NCBI GenBank assembly: GCA_017504065.1
Contig: JAFVRU010000071.1
Coordinates: 1-17,537 of the forward strand
Direction of reading: 5' to 3'
From: Clostridia bacterium
GTDB taxonomy: Bacteria > Bacillota > Clostridia > Christensenellales > Borkfalkiaceae
DNA length: 17,537 nt
Shown here piece after piece: positions 1 through 6,162 of this stretch. Under the pieces are notes generated by a model that had not been told where the DNA came from, made no database searches, and saw only the letters and a list, made by a program, of their open reading frames with translations. Each line of letters starts with the position of its first letter. The stretch's first letter is position 1. A program made the translations under genes and the position numbers.

Positions 1-39
1 CGCCAAACAAAAAGGGAACGGCGACATGCTGTTCTTTTT
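1..39 (+). repeat. 39-bp direct repeat, copy 1
   Basis: Bases 1-39 match 383-421 in 38 of 39 positions; the only difference is T30 versus C412. The repeat is a CGCCAAA lead followed by a terminator-type hairpin and a T run. The left end may continue outside the window. Confidence 0.8.
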
Positions 40-49
40 TTGTTTGGTC
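1..49 (+). terminator. Long hairpin terminator, copy 1 of a repeated element
   Basis: Positions 2-22 pair with 28-48 around the loop GACAT, giving 21 consecutive pairs, four of them G-U on the + strand. The descending arm contains seven Ts (35-41). The G-U pairs become A-C mismatches in a - strand transcript, so the hairpin is best read as + strand RNA. It probably ends a transcript that begins left of the window. The first 39 bases recur at 383-421 with one substitution, and that change keeps pairing on the + strand. Confidence 0.6.
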
Positions 50-52
50 GTA

Positions 53-184
53 GCGTAGGATCGCTCGGTTCGCCGAATTATTCGGGGGTTCGCGCGAGCA
101 TTGTCCGAACGATTCTTCTACACCTTTTCGATATGTCGTCGGCAATGCGATGCTTTGTCCGCAGGACAAAATATCTTCCTACGC
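53..184 (+). ncRNA. Candidate structured RNA element, unit B
   Basis: No convincing gene lies here. An 8-bp perfect closing stem, GCGTAGGA (53-60) with TCCTACGC (177-184), encloses three nested or adjacent hairpins. These are GCTCG 63-67 with CGAGC 95-99, containing CCGAA 73-77 with TTCGG 81-85; 100-109 with 139-146, pairing with one bulged T; and TTTGTCC 154-160 with GGACAAA 164-170 (loop GCA). An intrinsic terminator follows immediately at 186. This could be a small RNA ending at that terminator, or a folded DNA repeat. There is no room for a promoter between the preceding hairpin and the closing stem, so expression would need readthrough or an internal start. I do not recognise a known RNA class. 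Strand is inferred from the terminators. Confidence 0.35.
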
Positions 185-185
185 C

Positions 186-225
186 AAAAACACGGAGATA
201 GAATTTCTATCTCCGTGTTTTTTTC
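186..225 (+). terminator. Intrinsic terminator after unit B
   Basis: AAAAACACGGAGATAGAA (186-203) is perfectly complementary to 205-222, centred on base 204, and is followed by a T run to 224. The flanking A and T runs could let it work on both strands. It sits two bases after the closing stem of unit B, and its lead TCTTCCTACGCCAAA resembles TCTTCCTGCGCCAAA at 375-389. Confidence 0.75.
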
Positions 226-234
226 TCCGTACTT

Positions 235-379
235 GAAGAGGGATTCGAGGGTGGAAGCCGTTTTGCGAGTGCAAAACGCTTTGCCGTCGATCCACTTTTT
301 TCACATCAAAGTTTTCGGCAAAGGACGACGTTAATAACGTCGGAGCGGGGCGCGCCGCTAAAGGCGAGAATCCCTCTTC
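235..379 (+). ncRNA. Candidate structured RNA element, unit C (five-way junction)
   Basis: A 12-bp perfect stem, GAAGAGGGATTC (235-246) with GAATCCCTCTTC (368-379), closes a 145-base element. Inside are four consecutive hairpins: CGTTTTGC 259-266 with GCAAAACG 271-278; CTTTGCCG 279-286 with CGGCAAAG 316-323, enclosing ACTTT 294-298 with AAAGT 308-312; CGACGT 326-331 with ACGTCG 337-342; and AGCGG 344-348 with CCGCT 355-359. An intrinsic terminator follows at 396. So many clean, non-overlapping helices fit a structured noncoding RNA, although a miniature mobile element with terminal inverted repeats would show the same 12-bp ends. Short ORFs cross it in several frames but have no ribosome site or family resemblance. 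No known RNA class recognised. Confidence 0.4.
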
Positions 380-382
380 CTG

Positions 383-421
383 CGCCAAACAAAAAGGGAA
401 CGGCGACATGCCGTTCTTTTT
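383..421 (+). repeat. 39-bp direct repeat, copy 2
   Basis: This matches 1-39 with one mismatch. It lies directly after the closing stem of unit C, separated by a CTG-type lead shared in part with the unit B terminator lead. Confidence 0.8.
391..421 (+). terminator. Intrinsic terminator after unit C
   Basis: GAACGGC (398-404) pairs perfectly with GCCGTTC (410-416) around GACAT. The stem extends by G-U and A-T pairs into the preceding A run, and TTTTT (417-421) follows. It would end + strand transcripts facing mgsA. Confidence 0.7.
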
Positions 422-461
422 CGTAATATTTATCGTTTGCCGCAAATTCTATGCAAAAACG

Positions 462-494
462 TGCAAACACAAAGCCGCCGAAAACGGCGGCTTT
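462..494 (-). terminator. Terminator of mgsA
   Basis: AAAGCCGCCG (471-480) pairs with CGGCGGCTTT (485-494) around AAAA. In the - strand transcript the hairpin begins four bases after the mgsA stop and is followed by a broken U run (UUUGUGUUU). Confidence 0.7.
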
Positions 495-498
495 ATCT

Positions 499-888
499 TT
501 ACTCTGTTAAGAATGCTGAATGAATTACGTAATCGGCTGTCGCCTTGTTCGTCGCAATCGGAATATCGTACACAACGGCAATCCGAAGCAACGCTTTCAC
601 GTCCGGATCGTGCGGTTGCGCTTCCAGCGGATCCCAGAAAAAGATGACGATATCGATTTTCCCTTCCGCGACTTTCGCGCCGATCTGTTGATCTCCGCCA
701 AGCGGACCGGATAAATACCGTTTTACAGGCAAATCCGTCGCTTCTGCAACAAGCTTCGCCGTTGTACCCGTTCCGCAAAGCGCGTACTTTGCCAAAGTTT
801 CCTTGTTCTTTAACGCCCAATTTACCATCGCGGCTTTTTTGTTGTCGTGCGCAATCAACGCAATCGTTTTCACTTGCTTTTTCTTCAT
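499..888 (-). CDS. mgsA: Methylglyoxal synthase
   Basis: This cytoplasmic enzyme converts dihydroxyacetone phosphate to methylglyoxal and phosphate, a bypass of lower glycolysis when phosphate is scarce or sugar phosphates accumulate. The protein has 129 residues, the size of the short MgsA form. Recognisable motifs are the N-terminal phosphate-binding stretch ALIAHDNKK (His14), SGPLGGDQQIGA with the catalytic base Asp66, and the QPHDPDVKALLRIA segment with His93. Asp66, His93 and His14 correspond to Asp71, His98 and His19 of the E. coli enzyme with a constant offset of five. The start is the only sensible ATG and is preceded by a modest purine-rich AGAGAG. The gene is monocistronic, with its own promoter at 921-949 and a hairpin after the stop. 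It is divergent from the glycerate kinase gene. Confidence 0.97.
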   Translation of the reverse strand: MKKKQVKTIALIAHDNKKAAMVNWALKNKETLAKYALCGTGTTAKLVAEATDLPVKRYLSGPLGGDQQIGAKVAEGKIDIVIFFWDPLEAQPHDPDVKALLRIAVVYDIPIATNKATADYVIHSAFLTE

Positions 889-920
889 ACGTATTCTCTC
901 TTATGTTATTGCTTACTATC

Positions 921-949
921 AGTATACCATACTCTATCGTTTTTTTCAA
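921..949 (-). promoter_or_regulatory. mgsA promoter
   Basis: On the - strand there is a -35 TTGAAA (944-949), a 17-bp spacer and a -10 TATACT (921-926) preceded by a TG extension. It is about 32 bp upstream of the mgsA ATG. A direct TTCAAG repeat (946-951 and 953-958) overlaps the -35 on the + strand and could be an operator, but this is weak. Confidence 0.75.
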
Positions 950-992
950 GACTTCAAGCACGGATTTTGTAAAATTTTCGTTCCTAGAACGC

Positions 993-1022
993 TTGCATTA
1001 TTCATTTCCGATATGCTATAAT
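993..1022 (+). promoter_or_regulatory. Glycerate kinase promoter
   Basis: -35 TTGCAT (993-998), an 18-bp spacer and a perfect -10 TATAAT (1017-1022). The start codon is 26 bp downstream of the -10, with AAGG at 1038-1041 as ribosome site. The two divergent -35 boxes are 43 bp apart. Confidence 0.78.
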
Positions 1023-1048
1023 GAAAAAAACAAAACGAAGGTAGATTT

Positions 1049-2176
1049 ATGCGATTTCTCTTTGCATCCGACTCCTATAAAGGCAGTCTTTCTTCTCAAA
1101 CAGTCAATCAAATTCTTGCAGATGCGGCCAAACAGATTTTCCCCGATTGCGTTTGCGATCAAGTCGCAATTGCAGACGGCGGGGAAGGTACGTTAGAAGC
1201 TTTCCTTTCCCAAAAAACGGGTCGTCGCATTGAAATTTCCGTACACGATCCCCTGTTCCGTATCCGCCCTGCAAGCTATGCGGTCAGCGGCGACACCGCC
1301 GTAATTTGTATGGCGGAGGCTTCTGGTTTGCCTTTGCTCTCCGAAAACGAACGCAATCCCTTATGGACGACCACCTACGGCACGGGCGAGCTGATTTTAC
1401 ACGCCTTACAAAACGGCTATAAAAATATCGCGATCGGAATCGGCGGGAGCGCCACAAACGACGGTGGCATAGGCGCAATGATCGCGCTCGGCGCACAGTT
1501 TTTAGACGTGAACGGCAACCCGTTACGCGGAATCGGCAACGACCTGCAATCGGTTGCGCGTATCGACCTTTCCAAACTCTCTCCGCTAATCCAAAAAGCA
1601 AAATTTACGATTATGTGCGACGTAACCAACCCGTTGCTCGGCGAAACGGGCGCAACGTATACATACGGTCCGCAAAAGGGCGCTACTGCCGAGATTTTAC
1701 CCCTTTTAGAAGCGGGAATGACGAACTACGCACAACATCTCAACGAAGTATTCCAAACGGACGTACAAACCGTCCGTGGCGGGGGTGCGGCAGGTGGGCT
1801 CGGCGCTGCATTAAAACTGTTTTTGAACGGAGAAATGCAATCGGGAATTGACGTTTTACTGGACATCGCCGGATTTGACGAACTTGTCGCAAAAGCCGAT
1901 TTCGTATTCAGCGGAGAAGGTCGGATTGATTGGCAGTCCGCAAACGGAAAAGTACTTTCTGGGCTCGGAAAACGCTGTCAACGCGCAGGAAAGCCCTTGA
2001 TTTGTATCGCTGGGAGTCTTGGAAAAAACTTTGAAGAGATTTATCAACAAGGCGTAACCGCAGCTTTCTCCATTCTGAACAAACCGATGTCTTTACAGGA
2101 AGCGATAGACAACTCGGAAAAGCTATTACACGCAACGGCGGAAAGCATCTTCCGTATCCTAAAAACAAACGTATAA
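1049..2176 (+). CDS. Glycerate kinase (GarK/GlxK family)
   Basis: This 375-residue protein has the usual length of the type I glycerate kinases (glycerate kinase family, PF02595). They phosphorylate D-glycerate with ATP and feed the product into lower glycolysis; whether this one makes 2- or 3-phosphoglycerate cannot be read from the sequence. Family motifs are clear: an N-terminal SDSYKGSLSS (about residues 7-16), ADGGEGTLEAF (42-52), the glycine-rich IGIGGSATNDGGIGA (129-143), RGGGAAGGLGAALK near residue 245, and GRIDWQSANGKVLSGLGKR near 292. No signal peptide or membrane segment, so cytoplasmic. It stands alone on the + strand between its own promoter and a strong terminator. The neighbouring mgsA also concerns three-carbon metabolism, which may or may not be meaningful. 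Confidence 0.95.
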   Translation: MRFLFASDSYKGSLSSQTVNQILADAAKQIFPDCVCDQVAIADGGEGTLEAFLSQKTGRRIEISVHDPLFRIRPASYAVSGDTAVICMAEASGLPLLSENERNPLWTTTYGTGELILHALQNGYKNIAIGIGGSATNDGGIGAMIALGAQFLDVNGNPLRGIGNDLQSVARIDLSKLSPLIQKAKFTIMCDVTNPLLGETGATYTYGPQKGATAEILPLLEAGMTNYAQHLNEVFQTDVQTVRGGGAAGGLGAALKLFLNGEMQSGIDVLLDIAGFDELVAKADFVFSGEGRIDWQSANGKVLSGLGKRCQRAGKPLICIAGSLGKNFEEIYQQGVTAAFSILNKPMSLQEAIDNSEKLLHATAESIFRILKTNV

Positions 2177-2180
2177 CGAA

Positions 2181-2220
2181 AATCCCGAATGCAATTTCTC
2201 GCATTCGGGATTTTTTATTT
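2181..2220. terminator. Bidirectional terminator between glycerate kinase and yitT genes
   Basis: AATCCCGAATGC (2181-2192) pairs perfectly over 12 bp with GCATTCGGGATT (2201-2212), followed by TTTTATTT on the + strand. On the - strand the stem is followed by TTTTCG, a shorter run. It is strong for glycerate kinase and plausible for the convergent yitT pair. Confidence 0.9.
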
Positions 2221-2229
2221 TTTCAATTT

Positions 2230-3117
2230 TTATTCCGATTTCTTTGATTCGACAATTCCTTCCCCAAGCGCTTGGAAGCCCTGCCCACGAACTTCCACGG
2301 AATCGTTGATAATGATAAAGGCTTTTGGATCAATGCTGTTGATGATCTGCTTAAGTTGCGTCAACTGATGATTTTTCACGCAAGTCAACAATACGTCGTG
2401 GTCCTTATTCGTATACATGCCTTGCCCGTTGAGCATTGTAATTCCGCGCGGACTGTTTTTTAAGAGCGTTTCCGAAATTTCCGCTCCCTTATCCGTAATG
2501 ATGATACAAAGCTTGGACTTATCCAACCCGACCAACACGATTTCCGAAACTTTCGTGCTCACGAAAATTACGATGAGCGCGTACAGCATATTGTCGGGAT
2601 TTTTCGTAAAGATCGCACCCAAAACGACGATGATTCCGTCCAAAATCCCCACGCATACGGGAATTTTCAAAACCCGAATGAATCGGTTAATCACGCGACC
2701 GAGCAACTCCGTACCGCCGCTCGAATATTCGTATTTCACGAACAAACCGATCCCGATCCCTTGGCAAATCCCGCCGTACAACGACGCCAAAACGGGATTG
2801 TCCGTCATTGGATCAAACACCGCCAAAAGGTCTGTCGCAACGCCCAAAACAACAATCGTGAGCAAGCATTTCGCAATGAATTTCCAACCGCAAAACTTCA
2901 AACCGAGCAACAAAACGGGTACGTTCAACGCAATCAAAAGCATACCGATTTTGAGCTTTTCATTGAGCAAATGCAGCAACACCGCAAGCCCGGACATACC
3001 GCCCGCGACAATTTCATTGGGCGCTAAAAACAAGTCGGTACTCAACGCGTAAGAAACGCTCGCGACCAACATGAAAAAATACCCTTTCAAATATCCGACG
3101 ATTTTCTTCTCCGACAT
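2230..3117 (-). CDS. YitT-family membrane protein with C-terminal DUF2179 domain (second of a pair)
   Basis: A 295-residue integral membrane protein of the YitT family (DUF161 membrane repeats plus a cytoplasmic DUF2179 domain). The first roughly 200 residues hold about five to six hydrophobic segments, with the characteristic loops FLAPNEIVAGGMSGLA and KYEYSSGGTELLGRVINR. The C-terminal 85 residues are soluble and carry the DUF2179-like GITMLNGQGMYTNKDHDVLLTCV segment. Function is not established for the family; transport or sensing of a small molecule is often suggested. It starts 12 bp after the upstream yitT paralog, with AAAGGAAG as ribosome site overlapping that gene's stop region, so the two are co-transcribed and probably translated together. 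Confidence 0.92.
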   Translation of the reverse strand: MSEKKIVGYLKGYFFMLVASVSYALSTDLFLAPNEIVAGGMSGLAVLLHLLNEKLKIGMLLIALNVPVLLLGLKFCGWKFIAKCLLTIVVLGVATDLLAVFDPMTDNPVLASLYGGICQGIGIGLFVKYEYSSGGTELLGRVINRFIRVLKIPVCVGILDGIIVVLGAIFTKNPDNMLYALIVIFVSTKVSEIVLVGLDKSKLCIIITDKGAEISETLLKNSPRGITMLNGQGMYTNKDHDVLLTCVKNHQLTQLKQIINSIDPKAFIIINDSVEVRGQGFQALGEGIVESKKSE

Positions 3118-3129
3118 ATTTTTCTTCCT

Positions 3130-4011
3130 TTACCCGCGGAATCTACCGAACACTTCGTTGACTTTGGCAAAGCTCGCGAACGATCCGGGATATTCCTGTA
3201 TAATTTTCATCATGCTCCCTACTTGTTTTTTGCGAATGATACAAACCAGCATATATTTCTCGGTATGCGAATACATGCCTTGCACGCGGATTTCCGTTAC
3301 GCCGTGTCCGAGTTCTTCAAGCAAGCGTTTGGAGAGTTCTTCGGGATGTTCGGTAACGATCTCGAATTTATATCCGTTGCGCACACCCGCCAAAATATTA
3401 TCCACGACCACGTTCGCCACGAACAAGTTCAAAAGCGTACAAATCACGGGCGTAATCTTCATTCCGTACACGAAAAAGGCGATTCCCACAACGCTACTAT
3501 CCAAAAGCAGGGATACCCACGCGATATTCGTCGCAGGTCGGAAACGCTTAATCAGCGCCGAAATGGCATACGTGCCGCCGCTTGCGCCGAACCGTTTCAA
3601 ACAAATGGAGAATCCCATGCCCGAAATCACGCCCGTAGCGATACAGGCGAACACGATCTCGAAATCTTCCTTGTTGTTCGCCGCGCAATACGGCTTCCAA
3701 CCCAGCCAATCAAAAAGCTCCGTTCCCAACGACTGCGTGAGAATGTATAAACTCAATAACAAGCCGAGTTTTCGATTAACGAAGATACTCACCAAAACAA
3801 AGATTGGGAGATTGAACGCGACCATCAGGATCGCCCAACTGACTTTATAATCCAACCAATGATAGGTGATCGTCGCCAATCCGCCGACACCGCCGGGTGC
3901 GAATCCGTTACTGTTCTGAAAAAAGTAATACGCGACGGAAACGATCAATCCTGCCGTGATTGCCACCAATACGTCCGTTACGTATTGCTTGATCTGGTTT
4001 TTCTTCCCCAT
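3130..4011 (-). CDS. YitT-family membrane protein with C-terminal DUF2179 domain (first of a pair)
   Basis: Paralog of the next gene with the same architecture: a short basic N-terminus, several hydrophobic helices with FAPGGVGGLATITYHWL and RFGASGGTYAISALIKR, then a soluble domain with GVTEIRVQGMYSHTEKYMLVCII. The chosen ATG at 4011 gives 293 residues and is preceded by GGAAGGAAGAAGG at good spacing. An in-frame ATG at 4044 exists, but it lies at the predicted transcription start, just after the -10 box, so it cannot have a usable leader. The molecular role of the family is not established. The pair might form a hetero-oligomer, which is an inference from adjacency only. Confidence 0.9.
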   Translation of the reverse strand: MGKKNQIKQYVTDVLVAITAGLIVSVAYYFFQNSNGFAPGGVGGLATITYHWLDYKVSWAILMVAFNLPIFVLVSIFVNRKLGLLLSLYILTQSLGTELFDWLGWKPYCAANNKEDFEIVFACIATGVISGMGFSICLKRFGASGGTYAISALIKRFRPATNIAWVSLLLDSSVVGIAFFVYGMKITPVICTLLNLFVANVVVDNILAGVRNGYKFEIVTEHPEELSKRLLEELGHGVTEIRVQGMYSHTEKYMLVCIIRKKQVGSMMKIIQEYPGSFASFAKVNEVFGRFRG

Positions 4012-4049
4012 TTGCCTTCTTCCTTCCGCCTTATTTAAGGACATTATTC

Positions 4050-4078
4050 ATTATAACACATAAAAATCCTATTTGCAA
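4050..4078 (-). promoter_or_regulatory. Promoter of the yitT pair
   Basis: On the - strand: -35 TTGCAA (4073-4078), a 17-bp spacer, and a perfect -10 TATAAT (4050-4055). The predicted transcription start is near 4043, which rules out the ATG at 4044 and supports the one at 4011. Confidence 0.85.
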
Positions 4079-4085
4079 CTGATTA

Positions 4086-4118
4086 CGAAAGAAAGAACGG
4101 GAAGATTTTCCCGCTCTT
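4086..4118 (-). terminator. Terminator of the ABC exporter gene
   Basis: On the - strand, AAGAGCGGGAA pairs over 11 bp (one G-U) with TTCCCGTTCTT around AATC, followed by TCTTTCG. On the + strand the arms are 4093-4103 and 4108-4118. It lies nine bases after the stop, just upstream of the yitT promoter. Confidence 0.75.
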
Positions 4119-4126
4119 TTCCGCTT

Positions 4127-5989
4127 TTATACCACTTGTTGTTGCGCTTGTTCTTCTCGGATACGGCTCAGCCGTTCCAACTCGCTAAACTTCCCGCCGA
4201 GCGCCATCAATTCTTCGTACGTGCCGACTTCGACCATCTTCCCTTCTTCCATCACGACGATCCGATCTGCGTTGCGAATGGTGGATAACCGATGCGCGAC
4301 AACGAACGTCGTGCGGTTCTTGACCAAGCGGTCGATGGCTTGTTGCACGTGGAATTCCGCTACGTTATCGAGCGCCGACGTCGCTTCGTCCATAATCAAA
4401 ATTTTCGGGTTACGAATGAGCGCCCGCGCAATACTCACCCGTTGTCTTTGCCCGCCCGAAAGTTTGTCGCCGCGCTCCCCGACCTGCGAATCCAAGCCTT
4501 TGGGCAGCGACGGTAAAAATTCCGTAATGCTCGCGTCTTCAACGGCTTTTTGTAGTTGTTTTTCGGTATACCGATCTAACCCGTACGTGATATTCTCCCG
4601 TATCGTGCCCGAAAACAGAATGCTGTTTTGCGGTACGACGGACAAGAAACGCCGATACTCCTGCAAAGAGATCTCGTCGAGCGGTTTCCCGTCGATCAAG
4701 ATTCGTCCCTCCGTCGGCGAAAGCAAGCCGATGAGTAAGTTCATAATCGTACTCTTCCCCGAACCCGAGCTTCCGACGATCGCGATCCGTTCTCCCTTTT
4801 TAACGTGCAAATCAAAATCCTGAACCACGGCTTTTTCTTCGTTGGGATAATGGTAGCTAACCTTGCAAAAATCCACGTCGCCCTTGATATATTTGACGAG
4901 TTTTCCGCCGTCGCGTTCGATATCGTCGGCGTGCATGATCTCCGAGAGCGAGCGCAACGCTTCCCCGCCCGACGCCATTGTCGGATACAATGCGATCAGT
5001 TGTTGAATCGAGCCGTTAATCGACGCAAACAGGGATTGGAAGAGCACGACTTCCCCAATGGAAATATAGCCTTTTAACGCCAAAATTACGCAGAAGAACA
5101 AGCAACCGACGGAAAGGATTTGTCCGATGACCCACATAAACGAACCGAACCACGCTTCCGTTTTATCCATGCGCAAGCCCGCCGCTTTGACCAGGTCGAT
5201 TTTTTGACCGATGGAATACCCTTCGCCCGCGACCAAGCCGTGGGATTTTGTAATCATCATCATTTGCAGGGCGGTAGTTACCTTGGACGATAAATTCTCG
5301 TTTTCCATGCGGTATTGAAACCGTTCCTTGCGCATCACCCGACGGAAGCCGAGCATGACCAAAATATTGATGGGGATCACCAACAAGAAAAACAACGTAA
5401 CGAACGCGTTTTTATATAGCGAAATTCCAATCGAAATGATTGTGCCGATGACCGCAGGCAAGAAGCTGAATACCATCGCGCGGTAGTATACTTCCACGCT
5501 GTCGATATCGCGCAGGAATTTCGACTGAATCTTCCCTTCTTCAATTTCGTGGTGATAGGTAATTGAAAGCCGTTGTAGTTTCCGAATGACGCCGCTTCGA
5601 ATCTCCGCCACCGTCGAACGTATCCGTTTGTTGACAATCGAAGAACGCCAAGCTGTGGAAAACACGTTTTGAAAAATGATAATCGCCGCAAACACGCCTT
5701 CAATCGCCAATCGACGCACGTACCCGTCGGGACGGGTCGTCGCAACGTCGATCACGTCGCTAGTGATTAAGGGAATCAACCAAACGGGCGACGCTTGCAA
5801 AAGATAGATGAGCGTTGTGATAAACAAACTCTTCCAATCCTTGCGCAATAGCTTGAGTATGTACCCTTCTTTCCGAGTGGACTTTGTTTCGCCGTAGCCG
5901 AATAAACGTTCCATATCGGGAATACGGTTTTTTTGCGTATTCCTACGCTGCTGGTGTGTTTCCGTCGTCTTAAATCCCTGCTTTGACAT
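4127..5989 (-). CDS. ABC exporter half-transporter (fused membrane and ATPase domains)
   Basis: A 620-residue type IV (MsbA/LmrA-like) ABC exporter. An unusual charged N-terminal stretch of about 50 residues precedes a six-helix transmembrane domain (about 52-325). The nucleotide-binding domain shows Walker A GSSGSGKS (406-413), Q-loop Gln454, signature LSGGQ (510-514), Walker B ILIMDE with Glu535, D-loop SALD (538-541) and H-loop His566, so all catalytic residues are intact. It should act as a dimer; the substrate (drug, lipid or peptide) cannot be deduced. The start at 5989 was chosen because AAAGGAAG sits eight bases upstream. The open frame runs further into the GH31 gene, but a consensus promoter lies at 6062-6090, inside that extension. 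It is transcribed alone with its own terminator. Confidence 0.95.
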   Translation of the reverse strand: MSKQGFKTTETHQQRRNTQKNRIPDMERLFGYGETKSTRKEGYILKLLRKDWKSLFITTLIYLLQASPVWLIPLITSDVIDVATTRPDGYVRRLAIEGVFAAIIIFQNVFSTAWRSSIVNKRIRSTVAEIRSGVIRKLQRLSITYHHEIEEGKIQSKFLRDIDSVEVYYRAMVFSFLPAVIGTIISIGISLYKNAFVTLFFLLVIPINILVMLGFRRVMRKERFQYRMENENLSSKVTTALQMMMITKSHGLVAGEGYSIGQKIDLVKAAGLRMDKTEAWFGSFMWVIGQILSVGCLFFCVILALKGYISIGEVVLFQSLFASINGSIQQLIALYPTMASGGEALRSLSEIMHADDIERDGGKLVKYIKGDVDFCKVSYHYPNEEKAVVQDFDLHVKKGERIAIVGSSGSGKSTIMNLLIGLLSPTEGRILIDGKPLDEISLQEYRRFLSVVPQNSILFSGTIRENITYGLDRYTEKQLQKAVEDASITEFLPSLPKGLDSQVGERGDKLSGGQRQRVSIARALIRNPKILIMDEATSALDNVAEFHVQQAIDRLVKNRTTFVVAHRLSTIRNADRIVVMEEGKMVEVGTYEELMALGGKFSELERLSRIREEQAQQQVV

Positions 5990-6002
5990 ACACATTTCTT
6001 CC

Positions 6003-6051
6003 TTTGCGTTTTGAACGCAAATCCATTTGATAACGCAGCGTATCCCTACGC
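6003..6051 (-). promoter_or_regulatory. Hairpin-rich leader of the ABC exporter gene
   Basis: The roughly 65-base 5' leader contains two hairpins: GCGTA/TACGC with loop GGGA (6038-6051), and TTTGCGTT/AACGCAAA with a 3-base loop (6003-6021). The second is a perfect 8-bp stem ending at the AAAGGAAG ribosome site and shares bases with it. It could be an RNA element controlling translation or, as DNA, a repressor operator. No known riboswitch recognised. Confidence 0.45.
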
Positions 6052-6061
6052 AATTTTGCAT

Positions 6062-6090
6062 ATTATAGCACAGCCGTTTTAAAATGTCAA
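6062..6090 (-). promoter_or_regulatory. Strong promoter of the ABC exporter gene
   Basis: On the - strand: a perfect -35 TTGACA (6085-6090), a 17-bp spacer, and a perfect -10 TATAAT (6062-6067) with a TGC extension. It is the strongest promoter visible in the window. Confidence 0.92.
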
Positions 6091-6125
6091 TCGTTGGAAG
6101 AAAAATATTTTTATAATTTTTTTCG

Positions 6126-6156
6126 GTAAAAAAGCCGCGGTTTTTCGCCGCGACTT
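6126..6156 (-). terminator. Terminator of the GH31 gene
   Basis: On the - strand, AAGTCGCGG pairs with CCGCGGCTT over 9 bp (one G-U) around CGAAAAA, followed by TTTTTTA. On the + strand the arms are 6132-6140 and 6148-6156. The stem starts six bases after the GH31 stop. Confidence 0.88.
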
Positions 6157-6162
6157 TTCCGT

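Noticed and set aside
437..461. Possible - strand promoter (TTGCAT, 18 bp, TAAATA) after mgsA
   Set aside because: The -10 is poor and it points into the array against the terminators' apparent direction.
101..647. Several short ORFs across the structured region and over mgsA's 3' end
   Set aside because: They run through hairpins and terminators, lack good ribosome sites and resemble no protein family; they disagree with the structure and with mgsA.
4012..4044. Upstream ATG for the first yitT gene
   Set aside because: It coincides with the predicted transcription start after the -10 TATAAT.
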